A program made the translations under genes and the position numbers. From Sulfitobacter guttiformis (lineage in GTDB: Bacteria > Pseudomonadota > Alphaproteobacteria > Rhodobacterales > Rhodobacteraceae), in NCBI RefSeq assembly GCF_003610455.1, contig NZ_RAQK01000001.1:310001-374000 (forward strand): a DNA stretch of 64,000 nt, in the 5' to 3' direction. The notes under the pieces were generated by a model. The model was given only the letters and a program-made list of their open reading frames with translations. It was not told the origin of the DNA and did not search any database. Below, piece after piece: positions 1 to 9,326 of the stretch. The stretch's first letter is position 1; every line of letters starts with the position of its first letter.

Positions 1-766
1 TATCACTTGCACCTTCCAGTGCGATCACCCGCTCGAGCGCGCGCAGCGGCTCGGTTGTGGGCAGCAAAATGCGCTGGCCACGGTCAAGGACAACATCCCA
101 ACGCCGTTCGCCCATACGCACCAAACCGCGCAAGCGGTCCCCCAGAGGCGCCGCAGCATTGATCAGCTCAAGCGCTTCGGCCACATTCTGGTCCGCTCCC
201 TCGCCTGCGATCAACGGCAGATCAGGGCGGGCATAACGGCTGGTGGCAGCGGCGACATACATTCCGCCCGCATCGATCAGGGACAGCCCGCTCTCGTTGC
301 GCCACAGCACCACCGCTTCTCGCGGCTCAATGTCAACTTGCAGCACGCCGCCCGGACGGATCCGGATGGATGCGGACTTAACGGCAGAAATCCCAGATAC
401 TGTGGCCCTCATTGCATCCAGATCCAGATCAAAGCTGGAAACCGGAAATTCAAGCGGCAAAGTTTCGCGGATGTATGTTGCGAGCTCGTCTTTTGCGCCA
501 TCCACAGCCATCAGATTGACCATAAATTCAGGGCGCGTTTCGATGCTGGCGCGCGCTTCGTCGACCGCCTGCTCAATGGCACCGCGGCGGCCCTCGTCGG
601 ACAGATACCATGTGCCTGCAGCCAGTGTGATGCAAAACGGAATGCCTGCGCGTAGTGCCAGACGGATGCCCGGCGTCAACATCAGGCGCTGCATACGCCA
701 CGCCCAGCGCGAGGGTGACGGATCGGCCCGTCCAACGGGTGCTTTTTTAGCTATCAGCGCGCGCAT
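1..766 (-). CDS. ftsQ: Cell division protein FtsQ, C-terminus cut by window edge
   Basis: FtsQ (DivIB) is a bitopic inner-membrane division protein that links FtsL/FtsB and FtsI to the early divisome. Translating from the ATG at 766 gives an open frame to base 1 (about 255 residues). It has a basic cytoplasmic N-terminus, one membrane helix near residues 36-55, then a POTRA-like region with the pattern FPVSSFDLDLDAM...IRPGGVLQVDIEPREAVVLWR, which is typical of FtsQ. The start lies inside the end of ddlB (13-base overlap) and has a GGAGG site six bases upstream. Position after ddlB matches the dcw order, so ftsA and ftsZ are expected beyond the left edge. The end of the periplasmic beta domain is missing only because the window stops. 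Confidence 0.93.
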   Translation of the reverse strand, partial: MRALIAKKAPVGRADPSPSRWAWRMQRLMLTPGIRLALRAGIPFCITLAAGTWYLSDEGRRGAIEQAVDEARASIETRPEFMVNLMAVDGAKDELATYIRETLPLEFPVSSFDLDLDAMRATVSGISAVKSASIRIRPGGVLQVDIEPREAVVLWRNESGLSLIDAGGMYVAAATSRYARPDLPLIAGEGADQNVAEALELINAAAPLGDRLRGLVRMGERRWDVVLDRGQRILLPTTEPLRALERVIALEGASD

Positions 767-1671
767 GAAGCATCCTCCACCATCCACGCGCACAGCGCCG
801 GAAAGCTGATACCTGTGGCCTGCGCCTGCTCTGGCGTGAGCGAGGTACTCGTCATTCCGGGCTGCGTATTGGTCTCGAGCAGGATCAAGCCTGCCGCACC
901 ACGCGTCTCGTCCCAGCGAAAATCGGTGCGGCTCACACCGCGACAGCCTAATGCAATATGCGCCCGCAGGGCATAATCGAGGCACAGATCAAAAATCTCT
1001 CGGGGAATGTCCGCAGGTACAATATGGGAAGACCCTCCCTCTTTGTACTTGGCATCATAGTCGTACCAGCCCGTGGTGACGATGTCAGTGACAGTCAAAG
1101 CGCGGTCACCCAGCACAGTCGTCGTCAACTCGCGCCCCGGCGCGAATGCCTCGACCATGACCATCTCGGGCATGCTATCGTCCAGCTGTGGCGGGCCGTT
1201 GTTTGAATCCGCCACCAGATACACCCCGACAGACGAGCCTTCGTTGTTGGGCTTCACAACATAGGGCGGTGTCATCACATGGCCGCCGCGCACTTGCTCG
1301 GCGGGAACGATAATGCTGTCAACAACGGGCAAGCCAGCAGCGCGAAAGACGTCCTTGCAGCGCTGTTTGTCCATCGCCACAGCAGAGGCCAGCACGCCAG
1401 AATGGGTATAGGGAATTTTAAGCCATTCGAGGATACCCTGAACGCACCCGTCCTCGCCCCAGCGACCATGCAAACAATTTAGCACGGCATCGGGCGCAAG
1501 GCCCGTCAAAACGGCATAAAGATCGGGGCCTGCATCGACCTCGACCACCTTGTATCCGCCATGTTCCCGCAGTGCAGCCGCGCATGCGCGCCCCGAATTG
1601 AGCGATACCTCGCGTTCAGCCGAGGGTCCGCCCATGAGTACTGCAACCGTGGGGTTTGTCCTGCTCGACAT
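754..1671 (-). CDS. ddlB: D-alanine--D-alanine ligase
   Basis: Joins two D-alanines in an ATP-dependent cytoplasmic reaction, giving the dipeptide that MurF adds to the UDP-MurNAc tripeptide. The 305-residue protein has the usual length. It opens with VAVLMGGPSAEREVSLNSG, the Ddl N-terminal signature, followed by NCLHGRWGEDGCVQG and the ATP-grasp region (PYVVKPNNEGSSVGVY). Near the end, LLETNTQPGMTSTSLTPEQA holds the Mg-binding and substrate loop. It overlaps ftsQ by 13 bases and is separated from murB by a 118-base gap that is unusual for this tightly packed cluster. Confidence 0.97.
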   Translation of the reverse strand: MSSRTNPTVAVLMGGPSAEREVSLNSGRACAAALREHGGYKVVEVDAGPDLYAVLTGLAPDAVLNCLHGRWGEDGCVQGILEWLKIPYTHSGVLASAVAMDKQRCKDVFRAAGLPVVDSIIVPAEQVRGGHVMTPPYVVKPNNEGSSVGVYLVADSNNGPPQLDDSMPEMVMVEAFAPGRELTTTVLGDRALTVTDIVTTGWYDYDAKYKEGGSSHIVPADIPREIFDLCLDYALRAHIALGCRGVSRTDFRWDETRGAAGLILLETNTQPGMTSTSLTPEQAQATGISFPALCAWMVEDASCAR

Positions 1672-1693
1672 ACCCTTGTGCCTTCAATGTCCC

Positions 1694-1768
1694 AGAGCTC
1701 GAAAAGCTCTTTTATTATTTGTAGGAGCCTTTTGGCCCATCAGATTTTTTGTGCCACTTTTTGTGGCA
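1694..1768. other. Two short hairpins in the ddlB-murB gap
   Basis: The gap holds AGAGCT-cgaaa-AGCTCT (1694-1710), followed on the plus strand by TTTATTATTT, and TGCCAC-ttttt-GTGGCA (1752-1768). The stretch is AT-rich compared with the flanking genes. It could carry a partial terminator or an internal promoter for ddlB-ftsQ; the sequence alone does not decide. Confidence 0.35.
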
Positions 1769-1789
1769 TTAACACCGCAAATTAGACGC

Positions 1790-2707
1790 TTATTTTTCGC
1801 CTATTCGCATTATCTCCCACTCTAACGTGATACCACTCTTATCGTAAACCTTTTTTCGCACTTCTTCGCCCAATCCCTCAAGATCGGCAGCTGTGGCACC
1901 GCCCGTGTTGATTAAAAAGTTGGCGTGTTTGACGGACATCTGTGCGCCACCGCGTGTAGCGCCCTTCATGCCAGCGTCCTGTATGACCTTCCATGCCTTT
2001 AGGTCATGCACCTCGTCTGCCTGTCCCGTAGAGCTGAACCCCGCAGGATTGCGAAATGTCGAGCCTGCACTGCGCTCCTTAGTGGGCTGGGTGGCATCAC
2101 GTTTCTGCAGTTGGTCTTCCATACGCACATGAAGCGCCGCCGGCTCCCCGCGTGGCGGGGCAAAGGTGGCGCTGACAATGACAGCGCCTTCGGTCAATGC
2201 GCTCTGGCGGTAGGCGAATTTGAGGTCATCCGCTGTGAGTGTCAAAAGCTCACCGGTGCGGGTCACTGCTTGTGCGCGCACAAAATGATCCGCCGTGTAG
2301 ACGCCATAACAGCCTGCGTTCATTCGCACGGCGCCGCCGATGCTGCCCGGAATTGTGCGCAGGAACGTCAGATCAAGGCCCGCATCTGCCGCCTTGCGCG
2401 CCACATGTGCGTCCAGCGCGGCGGCACCTGCCGTAACCTCGCCGTCCGCAATCTCGATGGTGTTGAACCCACGCCCCAGACGGATCACAACAGCCCGCAG
2501 ACCGCCATCGCGCACAATCAGATTGGAACCTACGCCCATGGCAAATACCGACACAGATTGGGGCAGGTCGCGCAAGAAGCATTGCAAATCATCCAGATCG
2601 GCAGGCTGGAAAAGGTAGTCCGCAGGACCGCCGACACGCAGCCATGTCAGATCGGATAAGGTGCGTTGCGGCGTCAGCTTTCCGCGCGGGAGGGGCAGTT
2701 CAGTCAT
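1790..2707 (-). CDS. murB: UDP-N-acetylenolpyruvoylglucosamine reductase
   Basis: MurB is the FAD- and NADPH-dependent enzyme that reduces UDP-GlcNAc-enolpyruvate to UDP-MurNAc, the second committed step of peptidoglycan precursor synthesis. I chose the ATG at 2707 (305 residues), because the sequence from [10 protein letters not shown] onward matches MurB while an in-frame ATG further up, at 2785, adds 26 unrelated residues lying inside the upstream gene. FAD-domain motifs are [25 protein letters not shown] and [19 protein letters not shown]; the reductase serine region is [14 protein letters not shown]. The short form is a type II MurB. It overlaps the preceding small gene by eight bases (ATGACTGA). 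Confidence 0.96.
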   Translation of the reverse strand: MTELPLPRGKLTPQRTLSDLTWLRVGGPADYLFQPADLDDLQCFLRDLPQSVSVFAMGVGSNLIVRDGGLRAVVIRLGRGFNTIEIADGEVTAGAAALDAHVARKAADAGLDLTFLRTIPGSIGGAVRMNAGCYGVYTADHFVRAQAVTRTGELLTLTADDLKFAYRQSALTEGAVIVSATFAPPRGEPAALHVRMEDQLQKRDATQPTKERSAGSTFRNPAGFSSTGQADEVHDLKAWKVIQDAGMKGATRGGAQMSVKHANFLINTGGATAADLEGLGEEVRKKVYDKSGITLEWEIMRIGEK

Positions 2708-2981
2708 CCGCTGTGACCCTGCTGTCGCGAAACCCGCGCACGATCCGGCCCAACAAGAACCCCAAACCGACCGCGGATATCGCATACATGAGTGCCGCTG
2801 CGTGGGCGGTGATCGCTGGCGGCGATAGCGGCCTGGCGTCCAGACCGAACATCATCCACAGAGTATTGAGGCCCATGCCCGTCAAAAGCACAATTACAAA
2901 CAGCCCAAAACGTTTATGGTAGCCGGAATAGCCACAGCCAAACATCCAGATGGCAAGGCCCACAACAAGAATGTAAATCAT
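2700..2981 (-). CDS. Small integral membrane protein of unknown function
   Basis: A 93-residue protein with three likely membrane segments: residues 1-15, 25-45 ([21 protein letters not shown]) and about 58-80 ([21 protein letters not shown]). The C-terminus is basic and then acidic ([15 protein letters not shown]). I do not recognise a characterised family. It sits six bases after a DUF2484 gene and overlaps murB, so it is almost certainly translated from the same transcript. A role near the membrane in cell-wall synthesis would be a guess from position only. Confidence 0.8.
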   Translation of the reverse strand: MIYILVVGLAIWMFGCGYSGYHKRFGLFVIVLLTGMGLNTLWMMFGLDARPLSPPAITAHAAALMYAISAVGLGFLLGRIVRGFRDSRVTADD

Positions 2982-2987
2982 CGCCAG

Positions 2988-3251
2988 TTACTCCGCGGGG
3001 GTATTACGGCCTGCACGGCGCAGCCAGCGGCCCAGATATATAACTGGCCAACGCAGGACCGAACAGCCCCCCGCCAGCACCAGCATTCCCACCCAAGGTC
3101 CGTGCTGATACGCAACGAACCCGACGATCGGAATGCCGACAGTGATCAAGATATAGGCGTTGCGCCAGTGAAAATCACGACTGGGGGTCATGGCCAGAAT
3201 ATTGGCCACAAGTGCCCAGACACAAGCAAGTGTAAGTGACAGGCTTATCAT
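2988..3251 (-). CDS. DUF2484-like small membrane protein, second copy
   Basis: An 87-residue protein with about three hydrophobic segments. It aligns by eye along its whole length with the product of the next gene upstream. Shared features are the AM.P.R step after the first helix, a central LL...P..V stretch, V..Q.G, and a C-terminal S..R.P..Y....LR pattern. The start ATG overlaps the stop of that gene by four bases. The family is found in Rhodobacterales and its function is unknown to me. This copy is the more divergent of the two (SRDFHWRNAY where the other has MRRQYVPGVI). Confidence 0.8.
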   Translation of the reverse strand: MISLSLTLACVWALVANILAMTPSRDFHWRNAYILITVGIPIVGFVAYQHGPWVGMLVLAGGCSVLRWPVIYLGRWLRRAGRNTPAE

Positions 3252-3499
3252 TCGGGAATCTCCGGATGTTCGCCGCGCAACCGCGCCGCGATATAGCGCA
3301 ACGGGTTACGGAACATGGAAACAAAGGCCGCAAGACCCAGTAATGCAAAGACCCAACCAAACTGGATCCCTACCATAACGATCAATACAGGGGCAGCCAG
3401 CAGCAAAATAACGCCTGGAACATACTGCCGGCGCATCGGCAGCATCGCCACTGCAGCAGACGCAAAAACCCAAGCGATCAGGAGCCACACCAGCATCAT
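3248..3499 (-). CDS. DUF2484 family membrane protein, first copy
   Basis: An 83-residue, three-helix membrane protein. The start is the first of two consecutive ATGs (3499), which gives an ATGA overlap with the upstream gene; a longer frame upstream lies inside that gene and is not used. The motifs AMLPMRRQYVPG and SMFRNPLRYIAARLRGE and the end HPEIPE match the DUF2484 family as I remember it. Its coupling with murC and murB in Rhodobacterales genomes is the only hint of function. Confidence 0.85.
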   Translation of the reverse strand: MMLVWLLIAWVFASAAVAMLPMRRQYVPGVILLLAAPVLIVMVGIQFGWVFALLGLAAFVSMFRNPLRYIAARLRGEHPEIPE

Positions 3500-3726
3500 G
3501 CGACGCGCATCCGGCGCAGTGTGGCACGGGCCAACAGTCCCACCAGCCAGCCGGCAATAAGCGGTGGCATCGTCAGCAGGACCAGCGGCTCCCACACGTT
3601 AGAGGGCAAGAGGAAATAGGAAGTCGCCCATAGGCCTGCAAGGATGACCAGCCAAAGAGCCACCCGCCGCCACGGCAACAGGGCAAGTCCCAGACCGACC
3701 ATCAGGAGCAGGACAATCGCGATCAC
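3496..3726 (-). CDS. Small membrane protein after murC
   Basis: A 76-residue protein starting at a GTG that overlaps the murC stop in a GTGA junction. Three hydrophobic stretches cover residues 1-17, 22-40 and 45-66, and the end is basic ([10 protein letters not shown]). No family recognised. Together with the next three genes it forms a four-gene block of tiny membrane proteins between murC and murB, all translationally coupled or only six bases apart. Confidence 0.78.
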   Translation of the reverse strand: MIAIVLLLMVGLGLALLPWRRVALWLVILAGLWATSYFLLPSNVWEPLVLLTMPPLIAGWLVGLLARATLRRMRVA

Positions 3727-5138
3727 GCCGCCACACCTTTAAGCGCGCGCAATGCCTCCGGTAGGGCATTGGCCCAACCGCTGATCGTGCCTGCCCCGAG
3801 GCAGACAACCATATCACCGGGCCGTGCCTGCTCTGACACCAACCGCGCCAGATCTTCTGGTCCATCCAGACGGCGCGCATGGCGGTGACCGTGCTGGATC
3901 AATCCCGCAACCAGTGCATCGCGGTCAGCGCCCTCGATCGGCTCTTCACCCGCGCCATAGACATCCAGAATACCCACAACATCGCAATCGTTGAAGCAGG
4001 CGCAAAACTCGTCGAAATGATGGCTCAGACGGGAGTAGCGGTGCGGTTGATGCACCGCAATCACGCGTCCGTCAGTGGCCTGGCGCGCTGCTTTGAGAAC
4101 CGCAGCGATTTCGACCGGATGATGACCATAGTCATCAATGATTGTAACCCCGTCGACTTCACCGACTTTGGTGAACCGCCTGTTTACGCCACCAAACCCT
4201 TTAAGGGCCGCGCGAATTTCCTCGGCCTTCATGCCCAGATGCCGCGCCACAGCAACGGCCGACAGTGCATTGGATACGTTGTGATCCCCCGGCATCGGCA
4301 GCTGGCAGTCCTTGATCGTGATATCCTCGTTTTGCAGGTGGATATCAAAATAGGCGACCCCAGCCTTATAGTGCAGGCCCACGGCACGCACATCGGCCTG
4401 CGGGCTAAAGCCATAGGTGATGACGCGGCGGTCGGTAATCTTGCCCACCAGCATCTGTACCTCGACATTATCGATGCAACACACGGCCACACCGTAAAAC
4501 GGTATGTTGGACGTAAAATCCAGAAACCCCTGACGCAGGTTCTCGATTGTGCCCCAATGGTCCATATGCTCGGGGTCGATATTGGTCACAATTGCAACGG
4601 TAGCCGGCAGCCGGTTGAACGTGCCGTCACTCTCGTCGGCCTCGACGACCATCCATTCCCCCTCGCCCTTACGCGCATTCGAGCCGTAAGCGTGGATCAC
4701 GCCGCCGTTGACAACAGTCGGGTCAAATCCGCCACCATCAAGGAGGGCAGCGACCATGGTTGTCGTTGTGGTTTTGCCGTGGGTACCCGCGACGGCAATA
4801 TTGGATTTGAGGCGCATCAACTCTGCCAGCATCTCGGCGCGGCGCACAATCGGCAGGCCAGCCGCGCGCGCAGCGTCCAGCTCGGGGTTGCCGCGTTTGA
4901 TCGCAGAGGAAACAACGACAACCTGCGCGCCTTCGATGTTACCCGCCTGCTGGCCCTCGAAAATTTTCGCGCCCAACTCCGCCAGACGGTCAGTGATCGG
5001 GGTACATTTAAGGTCGGAGCCCTGCACGGTATAGCCATGATTCAGCAACACTTCAGCAATGCCGGACATACCAATGCCGCCAATGCCCACGAAATGGATG
5101 GCGCCCACATCACCGGGCAGTTTTGTTGCAGCGTTCAT
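3723..5138 (-). CDS. murC: UDP-N-acetylmuramate--L-alanine ligase
   Basis: Adds L-alanine to UDP-MurNAc with ATP hydrolysis, the first amino acid of the stem peptide; cytoplasmic. The 471-residue length is standard. Seen in order: an N-terminal Rossmann start [21 protein letters not shown], the P-loop [13 protein letters not shown], the EADESDGTF loop, a DPEHMDHW motif, and the C-terminal domain with [10 protein letters not shown] and HQPHRYSR. Both ends overlap neighbours by four bases (murG upstream, the small GTG-started gene downstream). Confidence 0.98.
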   Translation of the reverse strand: MNAATKLPGDVGAIHFVGIGGIGMSGIAEVLLNHGYTVQGSDLKCTPITDRLAELGAKIFEGQQAGNIEGAQVVVVSSAIKRGNPELDAARAAGLPIVRRAEMLAELMRLKSNIAVAGTHGKTTTTTMVAALLDGGGFDPTVVNGGVIHAYGSNARKGEGEWMVVEADESDGTFNRLPATVAIVTNIDPEHMDHWGTIENLRQGFLDFTSNIPFYGVAVCCIDNVEVQMLVGKITDRRVITYGFSPQADVRAVGLHYKAGVAYFDIHLQNEDITIKDCQLPMPGDHNVSNALSAVAVARHLGMKAEEIRAALKGFGGVNRRFTKVGEVDGVTIIDDYGHHPVEIAAVLKAARQATDGRVIAVHQPHRYSRLSHHFDEFCACFNDCDVVGILDVYGAGEEPIEGADRDALVAGLIQHGHRHARRLDGPEDLARLVSEQARPGDMVVCLGAGTISGWANALPEALRALKGVAA

Positions 5139-6238
5139 GCGCGCGTTTCCTTCGTCGTAAGATCAAGTATCAGATCGGCCAGTATCTGGGCCGCTTCGGG
5201 TTTACCAAGGGCGAGTGCACGGTTTGCCATTTTGGTAGCCGAAGCGCCATCAGACAGAACCATCAGGATCAGTTCGGTAAGTTTGTCAGGATATGCCGCA
5301 TCCTCGCGAACCATGATTGCGGCATCCGCATCAACCAAACCGCGCGCGTTCGCGACCTGATGATCGCCCGCAGCTGCGGCAAACGGAATAAGAATAGAGG
5401 GGCGGCCTATCACCGACAGATCGGCAATCGAGGACGCGCCTGATCGGGTAATGATAAGCTGCGCCTCGGACATACGGCGTGGCACATCGTGGAAAAACGG
5501 CTGCACATCGGCATTGATACCGTTTTGTGCGTAATACTCGGCAACGCGTGTACCGTCCTCCTCGCGGGCCTGATGGCTGACGCGGATGTTGCGCAGGATG
5601 TCCATGGGCAGCCCTGCAATTGCGGGTGGCACGACATCGCTCAGAATGCGCGCCCCTTGGGAGCCGCCCATCACTAAAAGCTCCATAGGGTAATCCCCCG
5701 GCGCGATATAACCCGCACCGGCACGGTCCAGCACGGAAGCACGGACCGGATTACCCACATGCACCCCTTGCACACCGTCGGGCAAAGTCGTGGGCCATGT
5801 GCCACAGGCTACCCTGTCAACGCGGGTGGCAAAAATCTCGTTCACGCGACCCAGCACGCCGTTCTGCTCGTGTATCATGCGCGGACGGCGCAGCAGCCAC
5901 GCCGCCCCCAGTGCTGGAATGGTCGGATAACCGCCAAACCCGATTACAACATCCGGGCGGTCGCGCAACATGCGAAATGCAGCACTCAACGTGCCACCCG
6001 CAATACGAAACGGAACCATCGCCTTAGCAAACAGACCGCCACGGGCAAAGGTTGCACTTGCAATTTGCTCGACTTCGACAGCCGAGGGAAAGCCGGAAGT
6101 ATAGCGCGCGCCGCGCGCATCCGTGCTCAACTTGACGCGCCAGCCCCGTGCTAACATGACCTCGGCCAATGCCTGTGCAGGAAACATGTGCCCGCCCGTA
6201 CCACCGGCCGCGATTACAAGGAGGGGCAGACGGCTCAT
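5135..6238 (-). CDS. murG: Lipid II synthase, undecaprenyl-PP-MurNAc-pentapeptide GlcNAc transferase
   Basis: Membrane-associated GT-B enzyme that transfers GlcNAc from UDP-GlcNAc to lipid I, producing lipid II on the cytoplasmic face. The 367-residue protein begins [16 protein letters not shown], the G-loop that binds the lipid diphosphate. A second G-loop is [12 protein letters not shown], and the UDP-GlcNAc site is [12 protein letters not shown] with [10 protein letters not shown]. Overlaps ftsW and murC by four bases on each side, keeping lipid II synthesis next to the SEDS protein. Confidence 0.98.
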   Translation of the reverse strand: MSRLPLLVIAAGGTGGHMFPAQALAEVMLARGWRVKLSTDARGARYTSGFPSAVEVEQIASATFARGGLFAKAMVPFRIAGGTLSAAFRMLRDRPDVVIGFGGYPTIPALGAAWLLRRPRMIHEQNGVLGRVNEIFATRVDRVACGTWPTTLPDGVQGVHVGNPVRASVLDRAGAGYIAPGDYPMELLVMGGSQGARILSDVVPPAIAGLPMDILRNIRVSHQAREEDGTRVAEYYAQNGINADVQPFFHDVPRRMSEAQLIITRSGASSIADLSVIGRPSILIPFAAAAGDHQVANARGLVDADAAIMVREDAAYPDKLTELILMVLSDGASATKMANRALALGKPEAAQILADLILDLTTKETRA

Positions 6239-7401
6239 GACCGGCTCCGCCCCAGCAGCGCACTGATCTCGCCCTGTGGACGGCTGCGCGTATAGGCCAA
6301 CAGCATGCCAAGGGCGATCCCGGACGCAATTACCGAAGAACCACCGTAACTAACAAAGGGTAAGGTCATACCCTTGGCGGGCAAAAGACGCACGGCTACG
6401 CCCATGTTGATCATCGCCTGAACTCCGAACATGCAGGCCAGTCCGGTACCTGCAAGCCGGATAAACGGGTCACGCTCACGCACCAGCCGCATTAGCGAAC
6501 GGACGACAACGCAAGTGTAGAGCGCGATGATGCACAGAACGAGGACCAGTCCATATTCTTCGGCAGCGACCGCGATAATGAAATCTGTATGCGCGTCTGG
6601 CAGTGACCATTTCACTTCCCCCTCGCCCACGCCAACACCAAACAGACCACCCTCGCGGATTGCATTGGTGGCATATCCCAGCTGCGTCGTCGGATCGACA
6701 TCCACGCTGAGAAAACCGTCAATCCGTCGGGCAAAATGCTCGGAATTTGAATAGGCAACCGTGCCTGCAAGTACAACGAGGCCAGCCATCCCGACCAGCA
6801 GGACGATCGGCGCACCGGCTACGAAATACATCACACCCCAGCCGAACAGAACCAGACAGGCCTGACCGAAATCAGGCTGTAGCGCCAGCATGAGCACAAT
6901 GGTGATACACAGGCCGAATGACCATGCTTTGCCGGGAGGGCCGTTGATCTCGAGACTGGCGGCCATCATCCACGCGGCGATGACAACAAAACCAGGCTTG
7001 AGAAATTCCGATGGCTGGAAAGATGCAAACCCGAGGCTGTACCAGCGTACGGCCCCTTTGCCAAAATCAGTGCCGAAAAACGGCAGGAACAGCAGTGCAA
7101 CAAAAGATGCAAGAAATCCGACGACTGCAAGTCTGCGCACCAAAGTGGGCGACATCATCGAGGTCAGAAGCATGGCAATCATCGCCAGACCGCCAAAAAA
7201 GGCCTGACGTTGCACATAATGGAAGGGGTCAAACCCGTTTTTTTCCGCCAGTGGCGGCGAGGCCGCAAGCCCCAGCAACATACCGACGCCAAACAGCATC
7301 AGAATGCAGGAAAGCGCCCATTTATCGAGCGTCCTCCACCATTTCGGTAGGATGGGTTCGCCATTCCGCACGGGAACCGCGCCAAAGACCATTTCTGTCA
7401 T
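6235..7401 (-). CDS. ftsW: SEDS-family division glycosyltransferase FtsW
   Basis: Polytopic inner-membrane peptidoglycan polymerase that works with FtsI at the septum. The 388 residues show about ten hydrophobic segments. Landmarks include [28 protein letters not shown] (the K-GA-RW...QPSE motif of SEDS proteins), LQPDFGQA, and the C-terminal [20 protein letters not shown] start at 7401 has AAGG nine bases upstream. It is the first gene of its coupled block after the flavoprotein/peroxiredoxin insertion and is preceded by a strong hairpin (7415-7459), so it may have its own promoter. Confidence 0.98.
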   Translation of the reverse strand: MTEMVFGAVPVRNGEPILPKWWRTLDKWALSCILMLFGVGMLLGLAASPPLAEKNGFDPFHYVQRQAFFGGLAMIAMLLTSMMSPTLVRRLAVVGFLASFVALLFLPFFGTDFGKGAVRWYSLGFASFQPSEFLKPGFVVIAAWMMAASLEINGPPGKAWSFGLCITIVLMLALQPDFGQACLVLFGWGVMYFVAGAPIVLLVGMAGLVVLAGTVAYSNSEHFARRIDGFLSVDVDPTTQLGYATNAIREGGLFGVGVGEGEVKWSLPDAHTDFIIAVAAEEYGLVLVLCIIALYTCVVVRSLMRLVRERDPFIRLAGTGLACMFGVQAMINMGVAVRLLPAKGMTLPFVSYGGSSVIASGIALGMLLAYTRSRPQGEISALLGRSRS

Positions 7402-7414
7402 GGGTACGTGCCTT

Positions 7415-7459
7415 ACACTGCCTGTCTCGCCTCCTTTTCGGAGGTCTGATAGGCAGTGT
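7415..7459 (-). other. Long hairpin in the ftsW leader
   Basis: A 9-bp outer stem (ACACTGCCT / AGGCAGTGT, 7415-7423 with 7451-7459) and a 5-bp inner stem (CCTCC-ttttc-GGAGG, 7430-7444) form an extended hairpin ending 14 bases before the ftsW start. No T-run follows on the minus strand, so it does not look like a terminator. It would be transcribed as part of the ftsW leader or of the end of the upstream peroxiredoxin message. Confidence 0.5.
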
Positions 7460-7511
7460 AGCGCGATTTTCGCCTCACGGCTAGAGTCTTTGCACCCTTT
7501 TGCGGGGCCTA

Positions 7512-8036
7512 TTAGCCCTCAAAGGTGCCGCGAATAGGATAATCGTTATTCCGCACGAATTTGATCCCGTTGGCAAGACCCTCAAGATCGGGCCGCGCAA
7601 ACGGCGCATTGGACACGTCAATGATCTGCACTGCGCCTTCGGCGTTGATCACAAACACGCCCGGCTCCGCAAAAGGGCGATCGGTTTCCTGGGGGCTGCG
7701 CGGCTCGGAGATATAGAGACCAAGGGTTCCCATCTGCTCGAGCGTAAGACCATATCCCATTGCAATCGTAAGATCTTTTTCATCGGCAAAGGCCTGCGCC
7801 TTCTCTTTGGGGTCAGCAGATACGGCAATCACATCGACGCCCTGCGCATTGAACGCCTGCTCGACCTCCTGCAGCTTTGCAAGATAGGTTTTGCAGATTG
7901 GGCAATGCAGGCCGCGATAGACCACCACCAGCTGCCAGTCGTGACCGCCCCTCGGCGTGCCCAGCACTGTCGTCTCTCCGCCCAGCGTGTGAACTTCGGT
8001 TTTGGGAAAAATGCTTCCTGCAGCAAGAGCTGTCAT
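7512..8036 (-). CDS. Peroxiredoxin-like (AhpC/TSA fold) protein
   Basis: A 174-residue cytoplasmic thioredoxin-fold protein. The start at 8036 has AAAGGAGACG upstream; the frame extends to 8090 but those residues lack a ribosome site. The redox motif is YRGLHCPICKTYL, a CxxC at about residues 52-55 where AhpC/TSA proteins carry their peroxidatic cysteine. It continues with DVIAVSADPKEKAQAFADE and YISEPRSP...FAEPGVFVIN, typical of the redoxin domain of peroxiredoxin-like proteins. Substrate unknown; a thiol peroxidase role is inferred from the family. Its gene lies on the dcw strand between murD and ftsW and diverges from the flavoprotein at 8144, so the two probably share the 107-base intergenic promoter region. 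Confidence 0.87.
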   Translation of the reverse strand: MTALAAGSIFPKTEVHTLGGETTVLGTPRGGHDWQLVVVYRGLHCPICKTYLAKLQEVEQAFNAQGVDVIAVSADPKEKAQAFADEKDLTIAMGYGLTLEQMGTLGLYISEPRSPQETDRPFAEPGVFVINAEGAVQIIDVSNAPFARPDLEGLANGIKFVRNNDYPIRGTFEG

Positions 8037-8143
8037 CGGGTCGTCTCCTTTATGTGTTTTCGAATATCTAAACAATACGCGGACCATCACAAGGGCGGTT
8101 CACGAATGCTTGACCACGTCCCCCCGATGAGGCACCAGCACGT

Positions 8144-9322
8144 ATGGAATTCGAGACAGCAATCATTGGCGCGGGCGCCGCAGGCATGATGTGTGCGGCC
8201 CATCTGGAGGGGCGCACGCTGGTTGTGGATCACGCCAAGGCGGCGGGAGAGAAAATCCGTATTTCAGGCGGAGGCCGGTGCAACTTCACCAATCTCTATA
8301 CCGATGCGGAGGCCTTTATCTCTGCCAACCCGCATTTCGCCAAATCCGCCCTCGCACGCTATACCCAATGGGACTTTATCGCACTGGTAGACGCGCATAA
8401 AATCGCGTGGCACGAAAAAACCCTTGGGCAGCTTTTTTGTGACAACAGCGCTAAAGACATTATCGCGATGCTCCAAAGCCTGATGTCCACACGCGGAACC
8501 GATCTGCGGCTCAACAGCACTGTGCGTGATGTGCAAAAAGACGGTGATCATTTCACCTTCACCCTGCAAACGCCTGATAAGACGCATCAGGTTAGGGCGA
8601 AGAACCTCGTGATCGCCACAGGCGGTAAATCCATTCCCAAGATGGGAGCTACAGGCTGGGCCTATGACATCGCGCGCCAGTTCGGCCTCCCTGTGACAGA
8701 TATCCGCCCTGCGCTGGTACCATTCACCTTTGCCGAGGGCCGCTTTGCGGAAATTTCGGGGGTCGCGGTGCCATCCCGCGTACGCGCAGACGGACCTGCC
8801 TTCGAAGAGGCACTTCTTTTCACTCACCGCGGCCTTTCGGGACCGGCGATTTTACAAGCGTCATCCTACTGGACCGAAGGCGCAACCATTACCGTCGATA
8901 TCGCACCGCCCGACATGTACGAGGCCCTGCGCACCCAGCGACAGGATACGGGCCGCCGGAACTTCACCACCGAGTTGTCGCGCCACCTACCCGCGCGCCT
9001 CGTCGATCATCTGTCAGGCGTTTTTGATCTTGGTGGAAACCTGGCCGATTGGTCGGATGCTCGCCTTGGTGCGCTAATCGACAATCTGCGCCAGTGGGAA
9101 TTGCTGCCCAATGGTACCGAAGGTTACCGCACCGCCGAAGTGACAGTTGGCGGCGTCGATACCGACGCACTCAATGCGCGCACCATGGCGGCAAAAAACC
9201 ATCCGAACCTCTATTTCATCGGAGAAGCCGTGGACGTGACCGGATGGCTGGGCGGCTATAACTTCCAATGGGCATGGTCCTCTGGAATGGCAGCCGCCCA
9301 AACAATGAACGAAGCGCGCTAA
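8144..9322 (+). CDS. BaiN/HI0933-type FAD/NAD(P)-dependent oxidoreductase
   Basis: A 392-residue flavoprotein of the HI0933/BaiN group, for which most members have no assigned substrate. The Rossmann FAD site is TAIIGAGAAGMMCA at residues 5-18, followed by GEKIRISGGGRCNFTN, the signature of this group. A second dinucleotide motif is VIATGGKSIPKMGATG, and the C-terminal FAD contact is YFIGEAVDVTGWLGGYNFQWAWSSG. It is encoded against the dcw strand; its stop is four bases from the murD stop, so murD and this gene converge. It is not an obvious part of cell-wall synthesis. Confidence 0.9.
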   Translation: MEFETAIIGAGAAGMMCAAHLEGRTLVVDHAKAAGEKIRISGGGRCNFTNLYTDAEAFISANPHFAKSALARYTQWDFIALVDAHKIAWHEKTLGQLFCDNSAKDIIAMLQSLMSTRGTDLRLNSTVRDVQKDGDHFTFTLQTPDKTHQVRAKNLVIATGGKSIPKMGATGWAYDIARQFGLPVTDIRPALVPFTFAEGRFAEISGVAVPSRVRADGPAFEEALLFTHRGLSGPAILQASSYWTEGATITVDIAPPDMYEALRTQRQDTGRRNFTTELSRHLPARLVDHLSGVFDLGGNLADWSDARLGALIDNLRQWELLPNGTEGYRTAEVTVGGVDTDALNARTMAAKNHPNLYFIGEAVDVTGWLGGYNFQWAWSSGMAAAQTMNEAR

Positions 9323-9326
9323 AGCT

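Noticed and set aside
3879..5360. 493-codon open frame on the plus strand
   Set aside because: It is antisense to murC and the end of murG, whose motifs are complete. High GC third positions create long mirror frames.
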